The notes under the pieces are model-generated. The model saw only the letters and a list, made by a program, of their open reading frames with translations. It ran no database searches and was not told the DNA's origin. 64,000 bases of DNA, taken from NCBI GenBank assembly GCA_026392355.1, contig JAPLCF010000032.1, forward strand, positions 84,297 to 148,296, written 5' to 3'. Shown here in pieces: positions 8,572 through 16,817 of this stretch (its first letter is position 1; each line of letters begins with the position of its first letter). The translations under genes and the position numbers were made by a program. This DNA is from Actinomycetota bacterium. GTDB lineage: Bacteria > Actinomycetota > Thermoleophilia > Gaiellales > F1-60-MAGs149.

Positions 8572-9881
8572 AGGGGTCGCTCGCGATTGGCGCGTTGGGA
8601 GATGCAGAGCAGGAGCCCGGCGATCGCGAAGTTCGCCGTCACGCTCGACCCACCGTACGAGACGAACGGCAGCGTCAGGCCCGTCAGCGGCAGCAGCCGG
8701 ATGACGCCGCCGACGATCACGAAGACCTGGAAGGCAACCGCGGTGGCGAGGCCCGCGGCGAGCAGCTTGGAGAAACCGTCATCGGCGGCTGTCGCGATAC
8801 GAAAGCCGCGCCAGGACAGCAGCAGGTAGAGCAGGATGACGGCGATGGCGCCGACCAGGCCCATCTCATTCGCGATCACGGAGTAGATGAAGTCGGTCTG
8901 GGCGTACGGGATGATCGTGCCGCCGGTGTCGTTGAGGATCAGGCCGCGCCCAAAGCCCGCGCCCAAGACGCCACCGTCGGCGATCGTGTAGATCGACTGT
9001 GCGATCTGGTAGCCGCTCGTCTGCTCGACGGCCCACGGATCGAGCCAGCCTTCGATGCGCGACTGCACGTGCGATGTCAGCTGCACGGCGCCGAGGGCTC
9101 CCAGCGCGAACACGCCGAGCCCCGCGCCGACGTACAGCAGCCGGCCCGTCGCGATGTAGATCATCGCCAGGGCGATCACGAAGAACAGGAGTGACGTACC
9201 GAGGTCGTTCATCGCGACGAGGAGCACGAGCGAGATGCCGCAGAGCAGCAGCAGCGGCAGCGCATGGCGGAGGGCTGGGATGCCGATGCCGAGGAAGCGG
9301 CGGGTCGGTGCGGCCAGCACCTCGCGACGCTCGCGCAGGTAGCCGGCGAGGAAGATAACGAGCAGGATCTTGGCGAACTCGCCCGGCTGAATCTGGAGAC
9401 CGCCGACACGGATCCACAGGCGGGCGCCGTTGACGGAGGCGCCGAGCGTGATCGTCAAGAGCAACAGGCCGACGGCCACTGCACCGCAGGTGTACTTGAG
9501 TTCTTCCAGTCGACGAATATCGCGAAAGGCGATCACGACGCCGACGAACAGCGCCAGTCCGAGCAGCATCCAGATGCCTTGATCACGTGCCAGCTGCGGC
9601 GAGATCCGATAGATCTCGATCAGGCCGATGGCCGTCAGGACGGCGGTGATGGGCAGGACGTAGGGGTCGGCGTCGGGCAGCACGACGCGCACGACGATGT
9701 GGGCGGCGAAGTACGCGAAGGCGAACAGCAGCGCCGCGATGATCGGCGACGAGGAGAACTCCTGAGCGCGTGCCAGTTGTACGGCTGCGAAGCCCGCGGT
9801 GGTAATCACCACCGCCAGGCCGATCAGCCCGAGCTCGCGATTGCGGGTCGGCAGATCGAGCATGCCGCGTTCGGTGATCAC
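8568..9881 (-). CDS. rodA: RodA/FtsW/SpoVE-family peptidoglycan glycosyltransferase
   Basis: SEDS-family integral membrane enzyme polymerising lipid II. The 437-residue product has about twelve transmembrane helices, the large extracellular loop (VEQTSGYQIAQSIYTIADGGVLGAGFGRG), the TDFIYSVIANEMGLVGA motif with the catalytic Asp region, and the C-terminal LTGLTLPFVSYGGSS signature. GTG at 9881 is preferred because it makes a GTGA overlap with the pstP stop; a start at 9908 would overlap by 31 bp, and ATG at 9863 is also possible. The pairing with pbpA points to elongation (RodA) rather than division. Confidence 0.92.
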   Translation of the reverse strand: MITERGMLDLPTRNRELGLIGLAVVITTAGFAAVQLARAQEFSSSPIIAALLFAFAYFAAHIVVRVVLPDADPYVLPITAVLTAIGLIEIYRISPQLARDQGIWMLLGLALFVGVVIAFRDIRRLEELKYTCGAVAVGLLLLTITLGASVNGARLWIRVGGLQIQPGEFAKILLVIFLAGYLRERREVLAAPTRRFLGIGIPALRHALPLLLLCGISLVLLVAMNDLGTSLLFFVIALAMIYIATGRLLYVGAGLGVFALGALGAVQLTSHVQSRIEGWLDPWAVEQTSGYQIAQSIYTIADGGVLGAGFGRGLILNDTGGTIIPYAQTDFIYSVIANEMGLVGAIAVILLYLLLSWRGFRIATAADDGFSKLLAAGLATAVAFQVFVIVGGVIRLLPLTGLTLPFVSYGGSSVTANFAIAGLLLCISQRANRERPL

Positions 9882-11035
9882 TGCGCGCTCGGCGGCAGCC
9901 GGAGCCACGGCGACGAGGTGGTCAACTGGGTGATGCGCCCCTCGGCACTGTCAAGCGAGCCGATGCGCTGGTCGAGCAGCGCATCGCGCTCGCTCTCCGA
10001 GAGCGCGGCGGTCGGCACATCGGTGATCTTCACGGCGCGGTAGAGCGTGACGTCGGAGGTGAGCTCGATCGGCAGGCCCTGGTAGATCGCGACGCGTCCC
10101 TCGGGTGTGGCGCCAATGAAGTGCGCCCACTGCAGTCCGACCGCAACGGCGACTGCGACCACGATGCCGATCGCTGCGACGACTCCGATGAGCGCAAACA
10201 CGCGGCCACGACCACGGTCTCGCTTGGCCGCCGTCCGATCGGCGGCGGATGCCTGTGGCGTATCAGCGGCCAGCGCTGTTGCCGGGAGGATCACGATCGC
10301 TGGGCGCTCTGGCTCCGTGTCCTCCTCGTGACGCGACCCGATCCGGAGCAGGACGGCGGTGATGTTGTCCTCACCACCGGCCCGGTTGGCCGCCATCACG
10401 AGTTGTTGCGCCAGGTGGTTCAGCTCGCCACCGCCACGCAGGATCCGTGACAGCTCGGCATCGCTGACCATGCCGGTCAGTCCGTCAGAACAGAGCAGAA
10501 TCAGATCGCCGGTCTCGACCGGGACGCGCAGGACGTCGACGTCGACGGTCTCATCTGCCCCGAGGGCGCGCGTGATGACCGAACGCTGGGGATGCCGCTC
10601 GGCCTCCTCTGGCGTGAGCGCACCGCGGCGGATCAGCTCGCCGACCAGGGAGTGATCGTCCGTCAGCTGGCGCAGCTGGCCGGCGCGCAGCACGTACGCG
10701 CGGGAGTCGCCGACGTGCGCGAGGACGAGCGCCTCGCCATCGATCATCGCGGCCGTGATCGTCGTGCCCATGCCGAGCAAGGAGGCATCGTTGCGCGAGG
10801 CAGAGTGGATGCGCAGGTTGACGTCCTCGATCGCCTGCGCCAACTCCTGCTCGCCACCCTGGAACCCATGCAACGCGGCGACGGCCATGGCGCTCGCGAC
10901 CTCGCCGGCACGCGCGCCACCCATGCCATCGGCAACGGCAAAGACGGGGTCGGACAGGAGGAGTGCATCCTCGTTCGACTGGCGCAGTTGGCCGACATCG
11001 CTGCAGGCGCCGGCCTCGCGGATGACGAGCTTCAC
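9878..11035 (-). CDS. pstP: PP2C-family Ser/Thr protein phosphatase (PstP type)
   Basis: Manganese-dependent phosphatase that reverses PknB signalling and dephosphorylates FHA and division proteins. The 385-residue product has the catalytic domain at 1-240 with metal-ligand motifs ADGMGG (about 36-41), HVGDSRAY, CSDGLTGMV and GGEDNITAVL. A transmembrane helix lies near 293-315 and is followed by a short extracellular tail of about 65 residues. The GTG start is one base after the fhaB stop. The cytosolic-catalytic, single-TM layout is the one known for mycobacterial PstP. Confidence 0.94.
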   Translation of the reverse strand: MKLVIREAGACSDVGQLRQSNEDALLLSDPVFAVADGMGGARAGEVASAMAVAALHGFQGGEQELAQAIEDVNLRIHSASRNDASLLGMGTTITAAMIDGEALVLAHVGDSRAYVLRAGQLRQLTDDHSLVGELIRRGALTPEEAERHPQRSVITRALGADETVDVDVLRVPVETGDLILLCSDGLTGMVSDAELSRILRGGGELNHLAQQLVMAANRAGGEDNITAVLLRIGSRHEEDTEPERPAIVILPATALAADTPQASAADRTAAKRDRGRGRVFALIGVVAAIGIVVAVAVAVGLQWAHFIGATPEGRVAIYQGLPIELTSDVTLYRAVKITDVPTAALSESERDALLDQRIGSLDSAEGRITQLTTSSPWLRLPPSAQ

Positions 11036-11036
11036 G

Positions 11037-11537
11037 TCAGCTGCCCGGCTCGAAGATCATGCGCGTGGAACCGACCGCGACCTCATCGCCCGGCGAGAGG
11101 CGCGTTTCGATCGCGATGCGCTCGCCGTTGACGAACGTGCCGTTGGTGGAGCCGAGATCGACCACGGAGGTGGAAGTACCACGAACGCGCACGAGCGCGT
11201 GGCGTGCCGAGACGAAGCCATCGCCCTCGAGCATCGCTGCGGCGTGGGGGTCGCGGCCGATCAACACCTCGTGTTCCTCCAGCAGCACCGCTGCGCCTGC
11301 GGGTAGGACATCGCTCTCGACCACGAGCAGGCGGCCTGGCGGCACGGGTTCGGTGGCCACGGGCGCGCGCTGCTCGTCGGCTAGGGGCAGGTGTTCAAAC
11401 CCCTGCCCTGGCCGGATGATCATGCTCTCCTGGGCGCCCCGGACATCACGGATGGCCGTGCGCGCAATGCGCCAGACGAACACATAGAGCAGGACCAGGA
11501 CACCGATCCGCAGGACGAGGAGCGCCTGGTCAACCAC
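11037..11537 (-). CDS. fhaB: Membrane-anchored FHA protein (FhaB/FipA-like)
   Basis: A phosphothreonine-binding adaptor of 166 residues. A transmembrane helix occupies residues 6-25, and a C-terminal FHA domain at about 82-160 has the GRDPHA, SARHA and DLGSTNGTFVNG signature motifs that form the phosphopeptide pocket. In mycobacteria FhaB (FipA) recruits phosphorylated FtsZ/FtsQ and is a PknA/PknB substrate. GTG start, 3 nt after the fhaA stop. Confidence 0.9.
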   Translation of the reverse strand: MVDQALLVLRIGVLVLLYVFVWRIARTAIRDVRGAQESMIIRPGQGFEHLPLADEQRAPVATEPVPPGRLLVVESDVLPAGAAVLLEEHEVLIGRDPHAAAMLEGDGFVSARHALVRVRGTSTSVVDLGSTNGTFVNGERIAIETRLSPGDEVAVGSTRMIFEPGS

Positions 11538-11540
11538 GGC

Positions 11541-12515
11541 TCAGCCGTGCCGTTGCTCGATCCGCAGCGTGCTCGTTCCGAGCATGATCTCGTCGCCTTC
11601 TCCGACCGTTGCGCTCTTGACCCGTCGACCATTGACCGTCGTGCCGTTGGTCGAATCGAGGTCGCGGAGCAGGAAGCCATCGGCGCTGCGACCGATCTCG
11701 GCATGGCGACGCGAGACGTTGCCGTCGGCGAGTGGGACGTCGCAGTCCTTGCTGCGGCCGATCACGAGGGCGGTGGTGCCGAAGGGCACGACGCCGCCCG
11801 GCCAGACGAGCACCCATTCCGCGACGGGTGCTGGCGGCGGCGGAGGCGGGGTGACGACGGGCGCAGCGGCTGCGGGTTCTGGCACGGCGGCGACCGGGGC
11901 GACAGGTGCAGCGGGGGCCTCGTCAACGGCGAACGGATCGACGGTAACCGGCGGCACGGTCACGGCCGGAGCAGCGGGTGCAGCCGGCGGCGGGGGTGCG
12001 ACGGGCGGCGCGACCGGCACGACGGGCGCAGCGGGCGGCGGCGTCACGATGGGTGCGGCAGCGGCAACGGGCGGCGCTGGGTCGCCGGAGAACTCCTCGG
12101 GCAGGCGTACACCCGGTGGGGGCGCATCGGGCGCCATCGGCGGCGGCGTCTCTTCCATCTCGGCGGCGATACCGAAGGTGCCGAGATCGAGCTCGTCGGC
12201 CGTCTCGATCATCACGCGAGCACGGTTTGGCAGCGAGTAGCCCTCGCGGCGCGCGTGCTCGGTCAGGTAGCCAGCGAGCTCTGTGCGCAGCCGTGCCTCG
12301 TAGGCCACGAACTGCTCGCGGTCTTCGGGGGCGAGGTAGACGGTGTACGCGTTGGGGACGTAGACGGTCTGGACGGAGATGACCTTGTTGTCATCCATCT
12401 CCTTGGCCAGCTTGCGCGCCAGTTCGACGGGCTGGACGTTGGACTTGAAGGTACGGCCAATGCCGCCTTCGAAGACCCCCTCCAGCTTGCTCTCGATCCG
12501 TCGCAGAAACCCCAT
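11541..12515 (-). CDS. fhaA: FhaA: DUF3662 domain plus FHA domain
   Basis: Cytosolic adaptor of the cell-wall kinase pathway, 324 residues. Residues 1-115 are the DUF3662 (FhaA N-terminal) domain. A 100-residue Pro/Ala-rich linker follows, then a C-terminal FHA domain at about 235-322 with GRSKDCDVPL, SRRHAEI and DLDSTNGTTVNG. ATG at 12515 is chosen over an in-frame ATG 21 bp upstream because it has a good Shine-Dalgarno (GAGGGAAG) and gives the conserved MGFLRRIESKLEG start. In mycobacteria FhaA binds the phosphorylated MviN pseudokinase; the candidate counterpart here is encoded at 2649-4082. Confidence 0.93.
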   Translation of the reverse strand: MGFLRRIESKLEGVFEGGIGRTFKSNVQPVELARKLAKEMDDNKVISVQTVYVPNAYTVYLAPEDREQFVAYEARLRTELAGYLTEHARREGYSLPNRARVMIETADELDLGTFGIAAEMEETPPPMAPDAPPPGVRLPEEFSGDPAPPVAAAAPIVTPPPAAPVVPVAPPVAPPPPAAPAAPAVTVPPVTVDPFAVDEAPAAPVAPVAAVPEPAAAAPVVTPPPPPPAPVAEWVLVWPGGVVPFGTTALVIGRSKDCDVPLADGNVSRRHAEIGRSADGFLLRDLDSTNGTTVNGRRVKSATVGEGDEIMLGTSTLRIEQRHG

Positions 12516-12525
12516 TGCACTTCCC

Positions 12526-14367
12526 TCAGTCGGCATTCGCAGCCGCAGCGGAAGCCGCTTCCGGCCGCCGCGCGCGGATGAGAATCACTATACCCGCCGC
12601 CCCTGCGCCCATCACGGTCTCGAGCGGGGCGACGAGGGTGCCGCTGAGCACGATGCCGATCGTGAGCGTGGCCACGGTGCCGATCCCGAGCCAGAGGCCG
12701 GCGGCGGTCAGTAGCGCTTGACCACGGGCGGCGAGCACCGCCGGTGCCGTGACGGCCAGCGCCGCCCAGAGCCCAGCGAGCAGGAGCGGGCCGAACCCAA
12801 CCGCCGCGGCGAGGGTGCCGGCGGTGACGATCACATCGTCGGAGCCGGCCATGCGCGTCCCGAGGGTGACAAGGTCCAGCGTGGGCGTGAGTGGCGAGCC
12901 GTAGCCGGCGAGGCCGAGCGTCAGCGTCATCGTCAGGGCGCCGGCCGCACCAAGTGCGCCGCGCACCCACGCGCGCGGCGAGGTGCCCGCGATCAGGGGA
13001 TAGAGCGCCCAGGCAAAGCAGAGCGTGACCAGAGGCGCGATGACTGGCACGAGCGCCCGCCGACCATCGCGGAGCATCAGGATCATCCAGATCCCGAGCA
13101 GGATCGCGGCGGGCGGTACGAGGCCGAAGGCGAGGTTGCCGAGCAGGGGCAGGCCAGCGGCGAGCACGAGGCTGGCAGCCAGCCAGGGCAGGCGGAGCGC
13201 CACGATCGCAGCCAGGATGCCAATCGCAAGCGGCCAGCCCGTCGGGTAGAACGGCAGCGCACCAAGGAGCAGCGTGCCGCCGACACCGGTGAGTGCCGAG
13301 GGCCAGTAGGGCTGCGCGCGCTCAACCAGGGTGCCAAGCCGCTGCTCGACATCCGTGCGGTTGGCGCCACGCCGCGCCTGCGAGCGCGCCTGCGCCTCGC
13401 GCTGGGCGGTGCTCTCGTTGCGGTCGGGGACCGCGCGCAGCCAGCGCTTGCGCAGGTTGACGCGCGGATCGGGACGCGGAACCTCGATCGACGGATCCAT
13501 GTCGACCTGGCCACGCTCCATCGCGATCGCGCCACGTAGGAGCGCATCGCGCAGCTGGCCGGGCAGGGGACGGCGCTGGTTGTCGGGATCGAGCGCGCGG
13601 TCAATCACCTTGGTCGCGACGCTTGGCAGATCCGGACGATCGTTCTGCAGCGAGAGGCGCAGCTTCTTGTGCTTCTCGGCGAGCTCGACCGGGTTCTTCG
13701 AGCGATACGGATTGCGTCGCGTCAGGGCCTCGTACGCGACGAGCGCCGCCGACCAGACGTCGGTCGAGCCAGTCATCATGTCGCCACGCACCTGCTCCGG
13801 CGACATGTAGGAGAGCGTGCCGAGCAGGCTCTCATCGACGGTCGCGTCGGGATGGTCGATTTGCGCGATGCCGAAGTCGGTCAGCTTGAGGATGCCGTCC
13901 TCGCGCAGCAGGATGTTGCCCGGCTTGACGTCGCGATGAATGACGGAGTGGCTGTGCGCGTGCTCGAGTGCGTCGCAGACGGCGGCGACGGCGCGCAGGA
14001 TCTCAGACTCCTCGAGGCGCTTTTCCTTGAGGACGTCGGAGAGGTCGTTGCCGCGAACGAGCTCGAAGGCGACGTAGATGTAGTCGTCGTCCTCGGCACT
14101 GCCGCGCATCTTCACGATCGCACCGTGGTCGAGCTTGCCGGCGCACTGCATCTCGCGGCGCGCACGCTTGCGGAGCTTCTCCTGCGCGGGAATTGCCTTC
14201 AGGGCGACGAGCTCGCCGTTCTGCAGATCCTCGGCCTCAAAGACGGTCGCGCTGCCGCCGACGCCGATCGTTTCGATGATCCGAAAACGGTCTGCGACGA
14301 TGCCTTCGGGGTACAGCGGTGGGACTGCGCGATGGCGCGTCGTGCTCCTCAACGGATGGACGTTCAC
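12526..14367 (-). CDS. Ser/Thr protein kinase with multi-spanning membrane tail
   Basis: First gene of the cell-wall control operon, in the place of a second kinase beside pknB. The 613-residue protein has a complete kinase domain at about 24-275 (GVGGSATVF, VALK, HRDVKPGN, DFGIAQ, GTLSYMSPEQ). An arginine-rich linker of about 60 residues follows, then eight or nine hydrophobic segments at about 345-600, with no PASTA or other known sensor. GTG at 14367 is the only plausible start; the reading frame continues upstream to 16089 but that part is antisense to two plus-strand genes. The ligand is unknown. Confidence 0.85.
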   Translation of the reverse strand: MNVHPLRSTTRHRAVPPLYPEGIVADRFRIIETIGVGGSATVFEAEDLQNGELVALKAIPAQEKLRKRARREMQCAGKLDHGAIVKMRGSAEDDDYIYVAFELVRGNDLSDVLKEKRLEESEILRAVAAVCDALEHAHSHSVIHRDVKPGNILLREDGILKLTDFGIAQIDHPDATVDESLLGTLSYMSPEQVRGDMMTGSTDVWSAALVAYEALTRRNPYRSKNPVELAEKHKKLRLSLQNDRPDLPSVATKVIDRALDPDNQRRPLPGQLRDALLRGAIAMERGQVDMDPSIEVPRPDPRVNLRKRWLRAVPDRNESTAQREAQARSQARRGANRTDVEQRLGTLVERAQPYWPSALTGVGGTLLLGALPFYPTGWPLAIGILAAIVALRLPWLAASLVLAAGLPLLGNLAFGLVPPAAILLGIWMILMLRDGRRALVPVIAPLVTLCFAWALYPLIAGTSPRAWVRGALGAAGALTMTLTLGLAGYGSPLTPTLDLVTLGTRMAGSDDVIVTAGTLAAAVGFGPLLLAGLWAALAVTAPAVLAARGQALLTAAGLWLGIGTVATLTIGIVLSGTLVAPLETVMGAGAAGIVILIRARRPEAASAAAANAD

Positions 14368-14448
14368 CGGGTGTGTCCGCCGTTCCCGGCAGGAACGGGT
14401 GATAATGTGGCGAAATGCGGAGGCTGCACGGCTCTCCGTACGCCATCT

Positions 14449-15666
14449 ATGCCCGCTTTCCTTTCCTTCTTCGACGACGACTACGAGCTCGACGAGGCTC
14501 CGCCGTCGCGTGGCGCGCGCAAGCGGCCCTCGATGCCGAGCGCGCCGAAGGGCAAGGGGCCCCAGCGTTTGCTCGTGCTGGTCATCGGCATTCTGATCCT
14601 GCTCGTCGCCGGCTACTTCCTCGTGCAGCGGTGCCAGCGCGACCGCGAGGTGTCGTCGTACCAGAGCTACGTCTCCAAGTCGAACGAGGTGGCCAAGGCC
14701 TCGGGCACGGTCGGGTCGGAGTTCTCCGCCGCGATCCTCACCGCCGGACAGACGCCGGACGGGCTCGACAAGTCGCTCACGCGTGAGATCCAGTCGCAGC
14801 AGCAGATCGCCAAGAACGCCGCCGACCTGAGCGCGCCCGACGGTGTCTCCTCGTACAAGCCGTTCCTCGTGCAGTCGATGCAGTACCGCGTGAGTGGCCT
14901 GCAGGGCCTGCAGAAGGCGCTGCGCGATGCGTTCAACTCGGCCGGCACGACCGGCCAGGTGCCGCTTGAGCAGTCCGCCGCAGTGGCCGCCACCTTCCAG
15001 CGCCTGATCGCCTCGGACGTCGTCTACTCCGACTCGTACCAGGAGCCGGTCAAGCAGGTGCTGGCGCAGAAGTCGATCAACGCCACGGTCGAGGATTCCC
15101 AGTTCGTCGATCCCAAGCTGATCGAGTTCGCCGCACCGCAGCGCATGCAGTCGATCCTCAATGCCCTGCTCGGCGGCGTGCCGGTCGATGGCGGCGGCAC
15201 GGTCGTCACCAGCACCGATGCCGAGGGCAACGTGATCACCAGCACGGAAGGCGCTGTCACGGGCGATACCGGCTCCGGTGCGCTGCACGGCACCACGCTG
15301 ATCAGCTCGCTCTTCAACCCGGGTGGCACGCAGCTGGATCCGGCCTCGGTCAACGAGGTCGACAGCGCGAACGACATGTCGCTCGCCATTACCGTGCAGA
15401 ACTCCGGCGACGCGACCGAGGTCTCGGTCAAGGTCAACGTTGTGCTGCGCGCCAAGGGCATGGACGACCGCACGCTGCCGACGGGCGAGATCACGACGCT
15501 CGATCCGGGTGCTCAGGGCACGGTTGAGATTCCCTTCGGCCTTTCCGACATCGTGTTCGACAGCGTCGTCACGGCCAAGGTGACGGTCGAGAAGGTGCCG
15601 GGCGAGCAGAACATCGACAACAACATCGGTGTCTACCAGATCCAGTTCCGCCTGAAGCCCGCGTAG
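14449..15666 (+). CDS. Single-pass membrane protein with CARDB-like C-terminal domain
   Basis: A 405-residue protein I cannot name. An acidic N-terminus (FFDDDYELDEAPP) and a basic stretch precede a transmembrane helix at about 41-63. An alpha-helical extracellular region at about 70-230, a Gly/Thr/Ser-rich spacer and a beta-sandwich at about 295-403 (LAITVQNSGDATEVSVKV) of the CARDB/Ig type follow. Divergent from the kinase at 12526 and upstream of a DUF4446 gene 13 bp away. A purine-rich GCGGAGG lies 25 nt before the ATG and a GATAAT -10-like box sits at 14401-14406. In-frame GTG at 14407 is an alternative start. Confidence 0.65.
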   Translation: MPAFLSFFDDDYELDEAPPSRGARKRPSMPSAPKGKGPQRLLVLVIGILILLVAGYFLVQRCQRDREVSSYQSYVSKSNEVAKASGTVGSEFSAAILTAGQTPDGLDKSLTREIQSQQQIAKNAADLSAPDGVSSYKPFLVQSMQYRVSGLQGLQKALRDAFNSAGTTGQVPLEQSAAVAATFQRLIASDVVYSDSYQEPVKQVLAQKSINATVEDSQFVDPKLIEFAAPQRMQSILNALLGGVPVDGGGTVVTSTDAEGNVITSTEGAVTGDTGSGALHGTTLISSLFNPGGTQLDPASVNEVDSANDMSLAITVQNSGDATEVSVKVNVVLRAKGMDDRTLPTGEITTLDPGAQGTVEIPFGLSDIVFDSVVTAKVTVEKVPGEQNIDNNIGVYQIQFRLKPA

Positions 15667-15679
15667 GGAATCGCAGGCA

Positions 15680-16168
15680 GTGACCACGGAGCTGCAGGGC
15701 ACGGTGGCGCTCGTCGTGGCGGGTGTTGGCGTCGTCCTGGCCGTCGTGGCATTGATCCTGACGGTGCGCATGCTGCAGTGGTCGAACCGGCTGCGGCGGG
15801 CCGAGCAGGCGCTGCTTGATGGCAAACCCGTCGATCTCGTTGAGTTCGCGGTCGGCATGCAGGCCCGCATGGAACGCCTCGAGCATGACGAGGCGCGGCT
15901 GCGCGACGAGGTCGTCTCGGCGCTTGGCGCACTCGACGTCCTGCTACGCCGACGCTCGATCGTGCGCTTCGACGCCAACGAGGATGAGGAGGGTCGGCGC
16001 TCAACGTCGCTCGCCCTGCTGGATCGGCATGGCTCGGGCATCGTGATCAGCGCGGTGCACGCCGGCAGCTCGACCAGCGTGTTCGTCAAGGACGTGCTGC
16101 GCGGCGGGGCTGGCTCGCTCGAGCTGACGCCCGAAGAGCTGCGCGCCGTTCAGCACGCCCTGCGCTGA
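15680..16168 (+). CDS. DUF4446 family membrane protein
   Basis: A 162-residue protein with one N-terminal transmembrane helix (residues 9-31), a coiled-coil region around 35-85 and a compact C-terminal domain with the family pattern FDA-EDEEGRRSTSLALLD--GSGIVIS. DUF4446 proteins occur in Firmicutes and Actinobacteria and their role is unknown. It starts with GTG 13 bp after the preceding membrane protein gene, so the two are probably co-transcribed. Confidence 0.8.
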   Translation: MTTELQGTVALVVAGVGVVLAVVALILTVRMLQWSNRLRRAEQALLDGKPVDLVEFAVGMQARMERLEHDEARLRDEVVSALGALDVLLRRRSIVRFDANEDEEGRRSTSLALLDRHGSGIVISAVHAGSSTSVFVKDVLRGGAGSLELTPEELRAVQHALR

Positions 16169-16223
16169 GCGCGGATCGCGGCGATCCGGTGAACAGCGGG
16201 GGAACGTGGAGTACGCTCGGCGC

Positions 16224-16772
16224 ATGGCCGGATCGGTGCTCGTGCTTAACGCGACGTACGAACCACTCAACGTCACCAGTTTGTGGCGTGCCTGCAGCCT
16301 GATCCTGTCGCGCAAGGCCGAGGTGCTGGAGGCCGACCCCGAGCGCGAGATCCGTTCACCGTCGACCACCCTGCCGCATCCGGTCGTGATCCGGCTCGTC
16401 TCGTACGTGCGCGTGCCGCACTTCACCTCGCGGCGCATCACCCGGCGCGCGCTCTTCGCTCGCGACACGCACACGTGCCAGTACTGCGGCAGCCGCACTC
16501 GCCTGACGCTCGACCACGTCGTGCCGCGTTCGCGGGGTGGTGGGTCGAGCTGGGACAACGTCGTGACGGCCTGTGCGCCATGCAATCTCCGCAAGAGCGA
16601 TCGCTTGCCGCACGAGGCCGGGATGCCGCTGCGACGACCACCGCGCGCCCCACACCCGGATCTCTATCTGACGCTGGGGACCAGAACGATTCCACCGAGC
16701 TGGCATACGTACCTACCGCAGCGCGCGTTGGCGTTTGCCGAGGACACGGCCGAGCTGCCCTTCGCCGCGTGA
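16224..16772 (+). CDS. HNH endonuclease family protein
   Basis: A 182-residue protein with an HNH domain at about 82-140. The zinc-ribbon cysteines are CQYCG and CAPCN, and the catalytic histidine lies in LTLDHVVPRSRGG followed by SWDN. The N-terminal VLVLNATYEPLNV segment is typical of a widespread small actinobacterial HNH family whose substrate is not established. ATG at 16224 follows TACGCT (16212-16217) by exactly 6 nt, which favours it over the GTG 18 bp upstream. A standalone chromosomal nuclease; nothing around it suggests restriction or phage. Confidence 0.85.
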   Translation: MAGSVLVLNATYEPLNVTSLWRACSLILSRKAEVLEADPEREIRSPSTTLPHPVVIRLVSYVRVPHFTSRRITRRALFARDTHTCQYCGSRTRLTLDHVVPRSRGGGSSWDNVVTACAPCNLRKSDRLPHEAGMPLRRPPRAPHPDLYLTLGTRTIPPSWHTYLPQRALAFAEDTAELPFAA

Positions 16773-16817
16773 GCGCCGGACGCTCTTCAGCCCCGTGCTA
16801 CCGTCGCCGCAAGCGAC

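Noticed and set aside
14415..14786. Small plus-strand gene starting 6 nt after TAATGT at 14403
   Set aside because: The 123-residue product is Arg/Ala-rich and out of frame with the better supported membrane protein starting at 14449; the box may instead be the GATAAT promoter of that gene.
14368..16089. N-terminal extension of the kinase frame to 1187 residues
   Set aside because: The extension is antisense to two well-supported plus-strand genes (14449-15666 and 15680-16168) and has no kinase-like or membrane sequence.
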